Below are positions 24,507 to 34,519 of a DNA stretch of 64,000 bases, piece after piece. The notes under the pieces were generated by a model. That model worked only from the letters and a program-made list of their open reading frames with translations. It had not been told where the DNA came from and made no database searches. The translations under genes were made by a program, and so were the position numbers. Numbering within the stretch: the first letter of the stretch is position 1; every line of letters begins with the position of its first letter. The DNA is from Lachnospiraceae bacterium (GTDB lineage: Bacteria; Bacillota; Clostridia; Lachnospirales; Lachnospiraceae), in contig JAGBMJ010000138.1 in NCBI GenBank assembly GCA_017634975.1, forward strand, positions 1 to 64,000. The letters are read 5' to 3'.

Positions 24507-26438
24507 ATGAGTCTGGTCAGAACAAACGAGAAGTGTATCGGTTGTAACCGCTGCATCCGTGCCTGCAGCAGCATGGGGGCTAATGTGGCCGTGGAAAAGG
24601 GCAGAGGCAATGTCATCGATGTGGATCCTGACAAATGTATTGCCTGTGGGGCGTGTCTGGATGTGTGTGAGCATGATGCCAGAGAGTACATTGATGATGT
24701 GGAGCAGTTTTTCGAAGATCTGAAAAAGGGCGTAAAGATCTCCGTGCTCATTGCGCCGGCCTTTCTGGCAAATTACCCGAAGGAATACGAAGCGTATCTT
24801 GGTATGCTTAAGAAACTGGGGGTGAACCGGTTCATCAGCGTATCTTTTGGGGCGGATATTACCACCTGGGGCTATATCAAATATATCACTGAGAATAAGT
24901 TCTACGGAGGGATCTCGCAGCCTTGTCCTGCCGTAGTCGGCTATATCGAGCGCTATATGCCGGAGCTGTTGCCGAAGCTGATGCCGGTGCAGTCACCGAT
25001 GATGTGTTCGGCGATCTATGCGAAGAAGTATATGAAACTGAACGATAAGCTGGCGTTTATCAGTCCTTGTATCGCAAAGAAAAACGAGATCGACGATCCG
25101 AACAATCAGGGGTATATTTCCTATAATCTGACCTTTAAGCATCTGATCCGCTATCTGCGTTCCCATCCGGTGAGCGGTGCGGCACCTTATAAAGACGAGA
25201 TTGAATACGGTCTGGGGTCGATCTACCCGATGCCAGGTGGTCTGAAGGAGAATGTGTACTGGCTTCTGGGAGAGGATGCCCTGGTGCGCCAGATGGAAGG
25301 CGAGCATCATATGTATGCATACCTTCACAAGAATGCTGCTTTGCTGAAAGGCGGCAAGACACCGTATCTGTTCGTGGATGCGCTCAACTGCACCAACGGC
25401 TGTCTGTACGGACCGGGGACGGAAGTGCGTGCAGATCTGTCGGAAGAGGTCTTTATGACGATCCAAAAGATCAAGGCAGAGAGCAAGAATTCTTCCAAAA
25501 AGTCGGCGTGGGGCCGGGGATTGACACCGAAGAAGCGGCTGGATGCACTGAATAAACAGTTTGCCAATCTGAATCTTAATGATTTTTTACGAAAGTATAC
25601 CGATCGCAGCGCAAAATGCAGACACCGAATCCCGAGCAACCGGGAACTGGAAGAGATCTATACAAAGATGCAGAAAGATACCGCGGAAAAGCGTGCGATC
25701 GATTGCAGCTGCTGCGGATATGAATCCTGTCACGATATGGCGGTAGCCATTTATAACGGCTATAACCACATCCACAACTGCGTGCATTACATCAAGGACC
25801 GTGCGTACGAAGAGAAGGACAAGGCAGTAGCGCTGACGGAAGAGATCACCAGAACGCAGGAGGAAATGCGCGAAAAGAAACTGACGCTGATGGATGAGAT
25901 CTCGGACAATTTCAGCACGCTGAAGGAAACTATTGGTCAGATTGAAGAAACCAGTTCGGATAATGTGAAGCATACGGCAGGAATCTCGGCAGATATGTCG
26001 GATGTGGATGCTTTTGCCAATGAGCTGAAACAGGTACTGAACACGATCGAAAACTGCCTGAATAAGCTGGAAACGAACAATGCGGATGTGATCGCGATCG
26101 CGGCACAGACGAACCTGCTTGCGCTCAATGCTTCGATCGAGGCAGCGCGTGCCGGAGAAGCAGGGCGCGGATTTGCGGTCGTTGCGGAAGAGATCAAAAA
26201 GCTGGCAGAGGGTTCCAAAACGACAGCTGACGACAGCAACTCCAACAATCAGGATATCCGGGAGACGATCGAGCGGCTGATCGAGGAAGCCGGAAAACTG
26301 ACGCAGATCGTAGAGCAGGTGAACGGCAGGGCTTCGACACTGGTGGCCTCTGCCGAGGAGACAACCGCCTCCATCAGCCTGATGAAGGATGTGGCGGAGA
26401 ATGTGGAAACTTCCCTTCGGCAGATCCTGCAGGATTAA
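24507..26438 (+). CDS. Ferredoxin / [FeFe]-hydrogenase / chemoreceptor fusion (putative redox or H2 sensor)
   Basis: A 643-residue soluble protein. Residues 1-60 hold two 4Fe-4S motifs (Cys10, 13, 16, 20 and 44, 47, 50, 54). Residues about 75-370 are the [FeFe]-hydrogenase large-subunit domain: QPCPA with Cys140, SPCIAKK with Cys188, and NCTNGC with Cys295 and Cys299, so all four likely H-cluster ligands are kept, but the proton-transfer Cys of the catalytic TSCCP motif is replaced. Around 395-420 a Cx2Cx4Cx16C motif can bind another cluster. The end (about 450-643) has the chemoreceptor hairpin [30 protein letters not shown]. It probably senses H2 or redox state and signals to CheA/CheW-like partners. 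No such genes are near. Confidence 0.85.
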   Translation: MSLVRTNEKCIGCNRCIRACSSMGANVAVEKGRGNVIDVDPDKCIACGACLDVCEHDAREYIDDVEQFFEDLKKGVKISVLIAPAFLANYPKEYEAYLGMLKKLGVNRFISVSFGADITTWGYIKYITENKFYGGISQPCPAVVGYIERYMPELLPKLMPVQSPMMCSAIYAKKYMKLNDKLAFISPCIAKKNEIDDPNNQGYISYNLTFKHLIRYLRSHPVSGAAPYKDEIEYGLGSIYPMPGGLKENVYWLLGEDALVRQMEGEHHMYAYLHKNAALLKGGKTPYLFVDALNCTNGCLYGPGTEVRADLSEEVFMTIQKIKAESKNSSKKSAWGRGLTPKKRLDALNKQFANLNLNDFLRKYTDRSAKCRHRIPSNRELEEIYTKMQKDTAEKRAIDCSCCGYESCHDMAVAIYNGYNHIHNCVHYIKDRAYEEKDKAVALTEEITRTQEEMREKKLTLMDEISDNFSTLKETIGQIEETSSDNVKHTAGISADMSDVDAFANELKQVLNTIENCLNKLETNNADVIAIAAQTNLLALNASIEAARAGEAGRGFAVVAEEIKKLAEGSKTTADDSNSNNQDIRETIERLIEEAGKLTQIVEQVNGRASTLVASAEETTASISLMKDVAENVETSLRQILQD

Positions 26439-26448
26439 ATGATCAAAA

Positions 26449-26479
26449 GAAAACCATTGGGACGGACCTGATGGTTTTT
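26449..26479 (+). terminator. Terminator with GGGACGG loop
   Basis: GAAAACCAT (26449-26457) pairs with ATGGTTTTT (26471-26479, one G-T pair). The loop TGGGACGGACCTG matches the loop after the antiporter gene almost exactly. Confidence 0.65.
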
Positions 26480-26489
26480 ATGCTTTTAG

Positions 26490-26612
26490 AATAGCGGAGA
26501 ATGCAGATGGTTCCATGCCATAGGAAGACTGTTGCGGCATGAGGACGGCACGCCGCTTTCATATGTCGGAATGTTTGTGGATATTACGGATCGAAAGAAG
26601 CCGATCGTGTAG
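26490..26612 (+). pseudogene. PAS-domain remnant
   Basis: Forty codons with no start codon, ending at TAG 26610-26612, read NSGECRWFHAIGRLLRHEDG and then PLSYVGMFVDITDRKK. This is the last strand and PAC motif of a PAS sensor domain. It is the tail of a lost sensory protein between the hydrogenase-chemoreceptor and ybaK. No other part of that gene is visible. Confidence 0.7.
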
Positions 26613-26660
26613 AAATCATATTTATAGCAGACCAAGATACGTTTGCTATGGGGAGCAGGG

Positions 26661-27137
26661 ATGAAAAAAGAGGAAAAGACCAATGTGATGCGTGTGCTGG
26701 ATGGAAAGAAGATTTCCTATGAGAGCCACAGTTATGAACCGGATGCGACTATGAGCGGAGAGGAGATCGCTGAGCTCCTGGGCGAGGATGCGCAAAAAGT
26801 TTTTAAAACACTGGTGACGCAGGGCAAGAGTGGCGCCTATTATGTGTTTGTGGTCCCGGTGAAAGAGGAACTGGATCTGAAGAAAGCGGCGAAGGCAGCG
26901 GGCGAAAAGGCGATTGCAATGATCAAGCAGAAGGAATTGCTGCCGCTTACCGGATATGTACATGGCGGTTGCTCTCCCATCGGAATGAAAAAAGCATTTC
27001 CGACGTTTCTTCACGAAACGGCTCCCGGTTTTGACCGGATCTTTGTCAGCGCCGGCAAGGTGGGCTTTCAGGTGGAACTCTCACCACAGGATCTGATCGG
27101 GATCGTCCGGTGTCAGGTGGCGGACATCGTGGTTTAA
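26661..27137 (+). CDS. ybaK: Cys-tRNA(Pro) deacylase, YbaK/EbsC family
   Basis: A 158-residue YbaK-domain protein. It removes cysteine wrongly attached to tRNA-Pro. Typical segments are YEPDATMSGEEIAELLGEDAQKVFKTLV, the catalytic-site lysine in VKEELDLKKAAKA and YVHGGCSPIGMKK. The ATG at 26661 has GGGAGCAGGG directly upstream; a longer frame starting with TTG at 26643 would include that site. Its small-domain size fits a stand-alone trans-editing protein. Confidence 0.9.
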   Translation: MKKEEKTNVMRVLDGKKISYESHSYEPDATMSGEEIAELLGEDAQKVFKTLVTQGKSGAYYVFVVPVKEELDLKKAAKAAGEKAIAMIKQKELLPLTGYVHGGCSPIGMKKAFPTFLHETAPGFDRIFVSAGKVGFQVELSPQDLIGIVRCQVADIVV

Positions 27138-27178
27138 CACTTTACAGAAAAAAGATATTATCAAAATGAAAATATCTA

Positions 27179-27207
27179 TTGACAACCCGTGCCACTTGTA
27201 ATACTGT
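27179..27207 (+). promoter_or_regulatory. Promoter for the NAD-salvage genes
   Basis: TTGACA at 27179-27184 and TACTGT at 27202-27207, 17-bp spacer. The -10 box is weak, which leaves room for activation or repression. Confidence 0.5.
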
Positions 27208-27240
27208 AATTGTAGAACAAGAGATACGGAGAAGGAGGAC

Positions 27241-27753
27241 ATGACTATGAAGAAAGCGTTGATCATTGTTGATATGCAAAAGGATTTTGTAACAGGATGC
27301 CTCGGCAGCAAGGAGGCACAGGCTGTGGTAAACGGCATTAAGAAGTATGCCGATGGCTTTGACGGAGATATCTATTTCACCAAGGATACCCATCAGGACA
27401 ACTATCTGGAGACCCAGGAAGGGAAGCGGCTTCCGGTGACACACTGCATCAAGGGCAGCGACGGATGGGAGATCGTAGATGCGCTGAAGGACATTCCTGC
27501 AAAGCAGACCTTTGAAAAGCCGGTCTTTGGCTCGAAGGCACTGGCAGAGACCATTGCAGCGAATAAGTATGATGAGGTGTATCTCTGCGGTGTATGCACC
27601 GGAATCTGTGTACTGAGCAATGCGATCCTGATCAAGGCTTACGATGCAGATGTCAGAGTCGCGGTACTCGGCGAACTGTGCGCCTGTGTGACACCGGATA
27701 CCCACAAGACCGCGCTGGGGGCAATGGCGACGGCACAGATCGATATCATCTGA
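27241..27753 (+). CDS. pncA: Isochorismatase-family amidohydrolase, probable nicotinamidase
   Basis: A 170-residue cysteine hydrolase. The catalytic Asp lies in IIVDMQKDF, a Lys near 80-100 completes the triad, and the nucleophilic Cys lies in CGVCTGICVLSNA. The metal-binding DxH pattern of classical nicotinamidase appears as KDTHQDNY. Nicotinamidase turns nicotinamide into nicotinate. Immediately downstream pncB would convert nicotinate to its mononucleotide, which supports this over other isochorismatase functions. AAGGAGG precedes the ATG at 27241; an ATG two codons later is also possible. Confidence 0.8.
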   Translation: MTMKKALIIVDMQKDFVTGCLGSKEAQAVVNGIKKYADGFDGDIYFTKDTHQDNYLETQEGKRLPVTHCIKGSDGWEIVDALKDIPAKQTFEKPVFGSKALAETIAANKYDEVYLCGVCTGICVLSNAILIKAYDADVRVAVLGELCACVTPDTHKTALGAMATAQIDII

Positions 27754-27835
27754 TAGCAATAAATAAGTTTTAAATATCATATTCAAAATAAGGTGTATTT
27801 CAGCAATTCCATTTCAGAAAGAGAGGGACAATCTT

Positions 27836-29053
27836 ATGAAACTGCAGCCGATCATCGAGAGCCTGTTGGAGACTGACCTGTATAAATTCAGCATGGGTCA
27901 GGCGATTTACCATCAGTTTCCGGACTACAAGACTACATGGACCTTTAAGTGCCGTAACACGGATGTAAAGTTTACCGCGGAAATGATCGAGGAGATCAAG
28001 GAGCAGATCAAGGCCTACTGTGAACTGCGCTTCACGGAGGAGGAACTGGCTTATCTGGATACCATTGAATGGTTTAAGGGATCCTACATCGACTTCCTTC
28101 GTCTGTGGCATCCGCGCTACGAAGATTTTGAGATCACGACCGATGCAGATTGCGGCCTGACCATCGATACCAGAGGCACCTGGCTCAACACTTCTATGTA
28201 CGAGATCCCGACCCTGGCCATCGTCAACGAAGTCTACTTCCGTATGGCATACGATTACAATCATCTGATCGAAAGCTTCAAGGAGCGCCTGGACGCAAAG
28301 TATAATGCCCTGAGGGATGGTAAGTATTACCTGGGTGTATTCTCCGAGTTTGGTCTGCGCAGACGTTTGTCTGCCGAGGCACAGGAACTGGCCGTACAGA
28401 AATTTGCAAGCCTGAATAAAGACTTAAAATGTGCGACCACCTTTGTCGGTACTTCCAATGTGTTCCTGGCAAAGAAGTTTGGTGTAAAGCCGGTCGGTAC
28501 TATGGCACACGAATGGATCATGTGTGTCGGCCAGGGCAATCACAAGCACAATCCGGCATACTCCAACTGGTATGCGCTGGATGCGTGGGTAAAGGAATAC
28601 GGCGTATTGAACGGTACCGCACTGACGGATGCCATCACTACAGACTGCTTCCTGAAAGACTTCCAGCTGACCTATTCCACTCTGTTCTCCGGTGTGCGTC
28701 ACGATTCCGGTGATCCGATCGAGTGGGGCGAGAAGATGATCGCGCACTACGAGAAGCTGGGATTGGATCCCAAGACCAAGACCCTACTGTTCTCCGACTC
28801 GCTTGATTTTGAGCGCGCGGACAAAATCTGGAGACACTTCCAGGGACGTGCAAAGGTAGCTTTCGGTATTGGTACCTATCTGGCAAACGATACCGATGTG
28901 GAACCGCTCAACATCGTTATGAAGACCACTGCCTGCAACGGACAGGATGTGGCAAAGATTTCGGATGTGGAAGGCAAGGGAATGTGCAAGAACCCGGCTT
29001 ATGTACACTATCTGAAACGATGCATCCAGTGGCGTATGGAGCACGAAAAATAA
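27836..29053 (+). CDS. pncB: Nicotinate phosphoribosyltransferase
   Basis: A 405-residue PncB protein. LLETDLYKFSMGQAIYHQFPD at the N-terminus, FSEFGLRRRLS and SGVRHDSGDPIEWGEK (with the catalytic histidine phosphorylated in this family) and the phosphate-binding FGIGTYLAND are all present. It joins nicotinate and PRPP to nicotinate mononucleotide, feeding NAD synthesis. The 82-nt gap to the nicotinamidase has no terminator, so both genes probably form one salvage operon. GAGAGGGA lies before the ATG. A strong terminator follows. Confidence 0.93.
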   Translation: MKLQPIIESLLETDLYKFSMGQAIYHQFPDYKTTWTFKCRNTDVKFTAEMIEEIKEQIKAYCELRFTEEELAYLDTIEWFKGSYIDFLRLWHPRYEDFEITTDADCGLTIDTRGTWLNTSMYEIPTLAIVNEVYFRMAYDYNHLIESFKERLDAKYNALRDGKYYLGVFSEFGLRRRLSAEAQELAVQKFASLNKDLKCATTFVGTSNVFLAKKFGVKPVGTMAHEWIMCVGQGNHKHNPAYSNWYALDAWVKEYGVLNGTALTDAITTDCFLKDFQLTYSTLFSGVRHDSGDPIEWGEKMIAHYEKLGLDPKTKTLLFSDSLDFERADKIWRHFQGRAKVAFGIGTYLANDTDVEPLNIVMKTTACNGQDVAKISDVEGKGMCKNPAYVHYLKRCIQWRMEHEK

Positions 29054-29072
29054 AGACAACATAGGGAGAACA

Positions 29073-29120
29073 TAACAACGCACCGCCCCTTGGAAAAGGG
29101 GCGGTGTTGTGTTATATTTT
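29073..29120 (+). terminator. Intrinsic terminator after pncB
   Basis: CACCGCCCCTT (29081-29091) pairs with AAGGGGCGGTG (29096-29106) around a GGAA tetraloop; the flanking AACAAC/GTTGTG bases extend the stem, and a T-rich tail follows. Confidence 0.9.
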
Positions 29121-29155
29121 AAGTATCAAACAATACTTGCAAAGGAATAGAGCCT

Positions 29156-31117
29156 ATGAATAATAAACTGGAAAGTATTGAGTTTAAATATCTGAAGAGT
29201 CTTTCGAATCAGTTCCCGAACATCGCGGCGGCTTCGACCGAGATCATCAACCTGCAGGCGATCATGAACCTGCCGAAGGGGACGGAGCATTTCCTGACGG
29301 ATATTCACGGAGAGTGTGAGCAGTTTAATCACGTGATGAAAAACGGCTCTGGTTCCGTGCGCAGAAAGATCGATGAGGAATTCGGCAATACCCTGAGTGA
29401 AAAGGATAAGCGCTCACTGGCGACACTGATCTACTATCCCAAGGAACGGCTGGCAATCGTGGAAGACGAAGAGGAGTTCCTGGAGGACTGGTATAAGGTG
29501 ACCCTGCACCGGCTGGTAAGGATGCTGACCCGTGTGTCTTCCAAGTATACCCGGTCTAAGGTTAGACGTGCACTGCCGAGGGATTTTGCCTATGTCATTG
29601 AGGAACTGATCACCGAGAAGGAAGAGCTGGAAGATAAGGAAGCGTACTATAACGAGATCATCCATACGATCATCAATATCGGCAGCGCACCGCAGTTCAT
29701 CATCGAACTGAGCGAGCTGATCCAGCGTATGGTCGTAGATCATCTGCATATCGTCGGGGATATCTTTGACCGTGGCAAGGGGCCGCATATCATTCTGGAT
29801 ACCCTGATGCACTATCATTCCCTGGATATCCAGTGGGGCAACCATGACGTGATCTGGATGGGCGCTGCAGCGGGCGATATGACCTGTATCGCTACCGTGA
29901 TCCGTAATTCCGCGCGCTATGGCAATCTGGACACGCTGGAGGAAGGCTACGGGATCAATCTGGTGCCTCTGGCGACCTTTGCCCTGCAGACCTATGCCAA
30001 GACCGATTGCGGCGTGTTTGCCATCAAGTACGACGATGATTACAATACCCGTGACCTGGAACTGGATATGCGGATGCACAAGGCCATTTCCATACTGCAG
30101 TTCAAGCTGGAAGGGGCAACGATCCGCAGAAATCCGGAGTGGAACATGGATAACCGACTGCTTCTGGATAAGATCGATTATGAGAAAAAGACCGTCAAAG
30201 TGGACGGTAAGGAATATGCGATGCGGGATGTGGATTTCCCTACCGTGGATCCGCGTAATCCGTATGCGCTGACCGAAGATGAGCAGCTGGTTATGGAACG
30301 TCTGGTAGCGGCCTTTAAGCACAGCGAGAAGCTGCAAAAGCACGTGAAGTTCCTCTATTCCAAGGGGGCGATGTATAAGGTGCACAACTCCAACCTGCTT
30401 TATCACGGCTGCGTGCCCATGGATGAGAAGGGAAACTTCCGTTCCCAGAGCATCGCGGGCGTGGAGTACAAGGGTAAGGCGCTGTACGATGCGCTGGAGA
30501 TGTATGCGAGAAAGGGCTATTATTCCAAGGATCCCAAGGAGCGGCAGTTTGGCCGGGATATCCTGTATTATATCTGGACCGGTGAGAATTCGCCGGTGTA
30601 CGGTAAGGATAAGATGACCACCTTTGAGCGTTACTTCATCGAAGATAAGGAGACGCACAAGGAAGTAAAGAACCCGTATTACAGCCTTTACAACAATGAG
30701 GATGTGGTCAATTCGATTATGGAAGAATTCGGACTCAGTCCAAAGAATTCTCACATCATCAACGGACACGTGCCGGTAGAAGTGGCAAAGGGCGAGACGC
30801 CGATCAAGTGCGGCGGCAAGCTGCTGGTCATTGATGGCGGCTTTTCCAAGGCCTACCAGGCCAGGACCGGGATCGCGGGCTACACGCTGGTAGCCAATTC
30901 CCATGGTATGTATCTGGTAAGCCACCAGCCGTTCGAGAGCAAAGAGGTGGCTGTGCGTACCGAGGCAGATATCGTCAGTGAGCGTATTCCTGTGGAGATG
31001 GCACCCAGACGTATTATGGTAGCGGATACCGATGTCGGTAAGGAGCTGAAGGAGAGCATCAGTCAGCTGGAGAAGCTGCTGGAGGCATACCGCGAAGGCA
31101 TCATACTCGAAAAATAA
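29156..31117 (+). CDS. fbp: Fructose-1,6-bisphosphatase, class III
   Basis: A 653-residue FBPase of the Firmicutes type III, of usual length. It belongs to the metallophosphatase fold: LTDIHGE, HIVGDIFDRG and WGNHD supply the metal ligands, and NGHVPVE near residue 540 gives the later histidine. It removes the 1-phosphate of fructose bisphosphate for gluconeogenesis. A start at 29156 fits the conserved LESIEFKYLKSLSNQFP beginning. It converges on the phosphoketolase gene and shares a two-way terminator. Both enzymes act on fructose 6-phosphate, which may explain the pairing. Confidence 0.93.
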   Translation: MNNKLESIEFKYLKSLSNQFPNIAAASTEIINLQAIMNLPKGTEHFLTDIHGECEQFNHVMKNGSGSVRRKIDEEFGNTLSEKDKRSLATLIYYPKERLAIVEDEEEFLEDWYKVTLHRLVRMLTRVSSKYTRSKVRRALPRDFAYVIEELITEKEELEDKEAYYNEIIHTIINIGSAPQFIIELSELIQRMVVDHLHIVGDIFDRGKGPHIILDTLMHYHSLDIQWGNHDVIWMGAAAGDMTCIATVIRNSARYGNLDTLEEGYGINLVPLATFALQTYAKTDCGVFAIKYDDDYNTRDLELDMRMHKAISILQFKLEGATIRRNPEWNMDNRLLLDKIDYEKKTVKVDGKEYAMRDVDFPTVDPRNPYALTEDEQLVMERLVAAFKHSEKLQKHVKFLYSKGAMYKVHNSNLLYHGCVPMDEKGNFRSQSIAGVEYKGKALYDALEMYARKGYYSKDPKERQFGRDILYYIWTGENSPVYGKDKMTTFERYFIEDKETHKEVKNPYYSLYNNEDVVNSIMEEFGLSPKNSHIINGHVPVEVAKGETPIKCGGKLLVIDGGFSKAYQARTGIAGYTLVANSHGMYLVSHQPFESKEVAVRTEADIVSERIPVEMAPRRIMVADTDVGKELKESISQLEKLLEAYREGIILEK

Positions 31118-31174
31118 GCGACACCGCATCGAAAAGCGTTGCTGACAAATGCAGTGTCAAGACTGAAATAAAAA

Positions 31175-31206
31175 ACCGGCAGAGTCGAAACTCCGCCGGT
31201 CTTTTT
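31175..31206. terminator. Bidirectional intrinsic terminator
   Basis: ACCGGC...GAG and CTC...GCCGGT form a stem with a short CGAA loop. A T-run follows on the plus strand and an A-run precedes it, so it can end both fbp and the converging phosphoketolase mRNA. Confidence 0.85.
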
Positions 31207-31227
31207 ATTGCTTATCGTAGATCTTAA

Positions 31228-33609
31228 TTAGTTCTGGTCTTCCCACTTCCAGTTTACTACTTCCGGAAGGTCTACGCCGTAGTCAGCGATGTACTGCTTG
31301 TGCTCAACCAGCTTGTCGCTCATCTTCTGATACAGATATGCGCCACGGTTGCCCAGCTGCGGCAGGAACTTCAGAGCGTCCTGTACCAGGTGGAAACGGT
31401 CGATATCGTTCTGTACACGTACATCGAAAGCAGTAGTGATGGTACCTTCTTCTTTGTAACCGCGTACATGCATCAGACGGTTGTTGTGACGACGATAGGT
31501 CAGCTCGTGTACCAGTGTTGCATAGCCGTGGAAGTTGAAGATTACCGGCTTGTTGGTAGTGAACAGCATATCGTACTCTGCATCGGACAGGCCGTGCGGA
31601 TGCTCGGTCTGCGGAACCAGCTTGAACAGGTCAACTACGTTGATGAAACGGATCTTGATGTCCGGCAGTTCCTTACGAAGGATGGATACTGCTGCCAGTG
31701 CTTCCAGAGTCGGGGTCTCACCTGCGCAGGCAAATACGATATCCGGCTCCTGGCCCTGATCGTTGGAAGCCCAATCCCAGATGCTGATACCCTGTGTGCA
31801 GTGCTTAACAGCTTCCGGCATGGACAGCCACTGCGGACGCGGATGCTTGGATGCAATCACAACGTTTACATAGTTGCGGCTCTTCAGGCAGTGATCCATA
31901 GTGGACAGCAGCATGTTGGTGTCTGCCGGCAGGTAGATACGTACCACGTCAGCCTTCTTGTTCGCGATATGATCCATAAAGCCCGGATCCTGATGTGTAA
32001 AGCCGTTGTGGTCCTGCTGCCATACGGTAGAGCACATCAACAGGTTCAGGGAAGCGATTTCCTCTCTCCAAGGCAGCTGGTTGCAAACCTTCAGCCACTT
32101 AGCGTGCTGAGCACCCATGGAGTCGATGATACGGGAGAATGCTTCGTAAGTATTGAAGAAACCGTGACGACCGGTGAGCAGGTAACCTTCCAGCCAGCCT
32201 TCGCACATATGCTCGGAAAGCATGGAGTCCATTACACGGCCGAAGCGGGACAGATGATCGTCCATATCGCTCTGGTCTGCGTTCCAGTCTCTGTTCTCTA
32301 CTTCGAATACGGAAGAGAAGCGGTTGGAGTTGTTCTCATCCGGAGAGAAGATACGGAAGTTCTTAGCTTCCGCGTTCAGCTTGAAGATATCGCGGATGTA
32401 GTTGGAAAGGTTGGAAGTATCCTGGCTTTCCTTTGCACCGTGTGCTTCGGTATCAAATGCATAGTTACGGAAATCAGGGAGACGCAGGTCACGCAGCAGC
32501 TTACCGCCGTTAGCGTGCGGGTTCATACCCAGTCTTGCATCACCGGTCGGGCACAGAGCTTCGATCTCCGGAAGTACGCGGCCGTTCTCGTCGAACAGCT
32601 CTTCCGGCTTGTAGCTGCGCAGCCACTCTTCGAGCATACCCAGGTGCTCCGGCTTGTCCATCATGATAGGTACCTGATGAGCCAGGAAGTTGCCCTCGAT
32701 ACGGTTGCCGTCTACTACCTTCGGACCGGTCCAACCCTTCGGTGTACGCAGAACGATCATCGGCCATACCGGACGGGTAGCGTCGTTGTTCTCACGAGCG
32801 TTCTTCTGGATGGCTTTGATCTTCTCGATCACGATATCCATGGTCTCAGCCATCTTGCGATGCATAGCCATCGGCTCATCGCCTTCTACGAAGTACGGCT
32901 CCCAGCCATTACCGTGGAAGAAATCGGTCAGCTCTTCTTTGGAAAGACGGCCGAAGATGGTCGGGTTAGCAATCTTGTATCCGTTCAGGTGCAGGATCGG
33001 AAGAACCGCACCGTCGCCTACCGGGTTGATGAACTTGTTGCACTGCCAGGAAGTAGCCAGAGGGCCGGTCTCAGCCTCACCGTCACCTACAACAACAGTA
33101 GCGATCAGATCCGGGTTATCAAAGATGGCACCGCAGCCGTGAGCGATGGAGTAACCAAGCTCGCCGCCTTCGTGAATGGAACCCGGAGTTTCCGGTGCAC
33201 AGTGGCTCGGAACGCCGCCCGGGAAAGAGAACTGCTTGAACAGTTTCTGCATACCTTCCTCGTCACGGGAGATATTCGGATAGATCTCGCTGTAAGATCC
33301 GTCAATATAATCATTTGCAATAAAGAAGTTTCCGCCGTGTCCCGGACCGGACAGAAGGATCATGTCCAGATCATAACGCTTGATGGCACGGTTGCAGTGC
33401 AGGAAGATGAAGTTCTGACCGGGAACGGTTCCCCAGTGACCTACGATCTTCTTCTTAACCATATCTGCGGTCAGAGGCTTTTTCAGAAGCGGGTTCTCCA
33501 GCAGGTACAGCTGACCTGCGGACAGATAGTTGGCCGCACGGAAGTACTTGTCCATTCTCTGGATCAGTTCGTCCGTAATGGGGCCTTTTTCGATAATACT
33601 GTTGTCCAT
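31228..33609 (-). CDS. xfp: Xylulose-5-phosphate/fructose-6-phosphate phosphoketolase
   Basis: A 793-residue thiamine diphosphate enzyme of normal length. The cofactor motif is [14 protein letters not shown]; the N-terminal [14 protein letters not shown] and [13 protein letters not shown] segments, and [10 protein letters not shown] and FVDLF-like stretches later, are typical of Xfp. It splits xylulose 5-phosphate or fructose 6-phosphate with phosphate to give acetyl phosphate and a sugar phosphate. In an anaerobe this gives a pentose or bifid-type fermentation route to acetate. GAAAGGA precedes the ATG. The sequence shows strong codon bias, as expected for a highly expressed gene, and this produces a long antisense open frame. 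Confidence 0.95.
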   Translation of the reverse strand: MDNSIIEKGPITDELIQRMDKYFRAANYLSAGQLYLLENPLLKKPLTADMVKKKIVGHWGTVPGQNFIFLHCNRAIKRYDLDMILLSGPGHGGNFFIANDYIDGSYSEIYPNISRDEEGMQKLFKQFSFPGGVPSHCAPETPGSIHEGGELGYSIAHGCGAIFDNPDLIATVVVGDGEAETGPLATSWQCNKFINPVGDGAVLPILHLNGYKIANPTIFGRLSKEELTDFFHGNGWEPYFVEGDEPMAMHRKMAETMDIVIEKIKAIQKNARENNDATRPVWPMIVLRTPKGWTGPKVVDGNRIEGNFLAHQVPIMMDKPEHLGMLEEWLRSYKPEELFDENGRVLPEIEALCPTGDARLGMNPHANGGKLLRDLRLPDFRNYAFDTEAHGAKESQDTSNLSNYIRDIFKLNAEAKNFRIFSPDENNSNRFSSVFEVENRDWNADQSDMDDHLSRFGRVMDSMLSEHMCEGWLEGYLLTGRHGFFNTYEAFSRIIDSMGAQHAKWLKVCNQLPWREEIASLNLLMCSTVWQQDHNGFTHQDPGFMDHIANKKADVVRIYLPADTNMLLSTMDHCLKSRNYVNVVIASKHPRPQWLSMPEAVKHCTQGISIWDWASNDQGQEPDIVFACAGETPTLEALAAVSILRKELPDIKIRFINVVDLFKLVPQTEHPHGLSDAEYDMLFTTNKPVIFNFHGYATLVHELTYRRHNNRLMHVRGYKEEGTITTAFDVRVQNDIDRFHLVQDALKFLPQLGNRGAYLYQKMSDKLVEHKQYIADYGVDLPEVVNWKWEDQN

Positions 33610-33657
33610 GTTTTGTATCCTTTCTTTAAGTAGATATAGAAATAATTAACCTTGCAT

Positions 33658-33687
33658 ATCATACTTCAAAACCATATCTTTTGTCTA
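33658..33687 (-). promoter_or_regulatory. Probable promoter of xfp
   Basis: On the minus strand TAGACA (33682-33687) and TATGAT (33658-33663) are separated by 18 bp, 49 nt before the start codon. Confidence 0.45.
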
Positions 33688-33783
33688 TCGTCATTTTCTC
33701 ATAATATTTCGACAAATTGCACAAATTATTGTGTGTTTTGTTGACAGATTGGATAGCTTTTGTTTCGGCGGGATGAAAAAGAC

Positions 33784-33813
33784 ATGACAGTTACGGGAAA
33801 AAATTGGTATAAT
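33784..33813 (+). promoter_or_regulatory. Promoter of the dipeptidase operon
   Basis: ATGACA at 33784-33789 and TATAAT at 33808-33813 with an 18-bp spacer. The 247-nt spacer to xfp holds these two divergent promoters and nothing else that is recognised. Confidence 0.6.
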
Positions 33814-33856
33814 ACAAAGGATATTTTCGGCGAATTGAACAGTAGGGGATATAGGT

Positions 33857-34516
33857 ATGGCATTGGATTATGAAAAAGAAGCGTTGACGGATACTTCCGG
33901 TTTTGTTTTACTCTCGGATTATGTACCGGGGATTGTGCAGGAGATCCGCTATTTTTCGACCTATAACTTTGTGGGAGACCGGATCGATGGTTATGAGGCA
34001 CCGGTCGCGATCATTACCAAAGAAGCAGCCAGAGCGTTAAAGAGCATCGCCAACCGGGCAAATGTCATGGGGTATCGTCTCAAGGTATTTGATGCATACC
34101 GTCCGGCTATGGCGGTACGGCATTTTGTACTGTGGGGGATCGAAGATCTGGATCAGAAGATGAAACCGTTCTTTTATCCGGATCTGGAAAAACAGGAACT
34201 GTTCCGGCAGGGGTATATCGCCAGCCGGTCCAGCCACAGCAGGGGCAGCACGATCGATCTGACGCTTCTGGATATGAAGACGGGAAAAGAACTGGATATG
34301 GGCAGCCCTTTTGATTACTTCAGTGAGATGTCACATCCGGATTACAAAGGGATCCGTGAGGAGCAGTATGCCAATCGTATGGTGCTGCAGGATCTGATGG
34401 TAAAAGGCGGTTTTGTTCCGATCGACTGTGAATGGTGGCATTTTACGTTGGATAACGAACCCTACCCGGAGACCTATTTTGAGTTTCCGCTGGCGATGGA
34501 TGTGCTTAAGAGATAA
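33857..34516 (+). CDS. D-alanyl-D-alanine dipeptidase (VanX/M15D family)
   Basis: A 219-residue zinc peptidase. SSHSRGSTIDLTL supplies the SxHxxGxAxD zinc-binding motif and CEWWHF the catalytic Glu and third ligand; VFDAYRPAMAVRHF contains the conserved arginine. VanX-type enzymes cleave D-Ala-D-Ala, either in vancomycin resistance or for recycling of cell-wall peptides. No vanH, vanA or vanRS genes are present, so wall turnover is more likely. The next gene starts 3 nt after its stop. Confidence 0.88.
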   Translation: MALDYEKEALTDTSGFVLLSDYVPGIVQEIRYFSTYNFVGDRIDGYEAPVAIITKEAARALKSIANRANVMGYRLKVFDAYRPAMAVRHFVLWGIEDLDQKMKPFFYPDLEKQELFRQGYIASRSSHSRGSTIDLTLLDMKTGKELDMGSPFDYFSEMSHPDYKGIREEQYANRMVLQDLMVKGGFVPIDCEWWHFTLDNEPYPETYFEFPLAMDVLKR

Positions 34517-34519
34517 AAG

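Noticed and set aside
29414-31129. A 571-codon minus-strand frame opposite fructose-bisphosphatase
   Set aside because: Antisense shadow of a conserved gene; its translation has no recognisable family and low-complexity composition.
31300-33633. A 777-codon open frame on the plus strand opposite phosphoketolase
   Set aside because: It is the exact antisense of a full-length, clearly identified enzyme with strong codon bias. Such bias suppresses stops on the other strand. No ribosome site or known domain.
33857-34516. The VanX-type dipeptidase and VanZ gene considered as vancomycin resistance
   Set aside because: They are 14 kb apart and vanH, vanA/B and a VanRS pair are missing. Ordinary wall-recycling roles are more likely.
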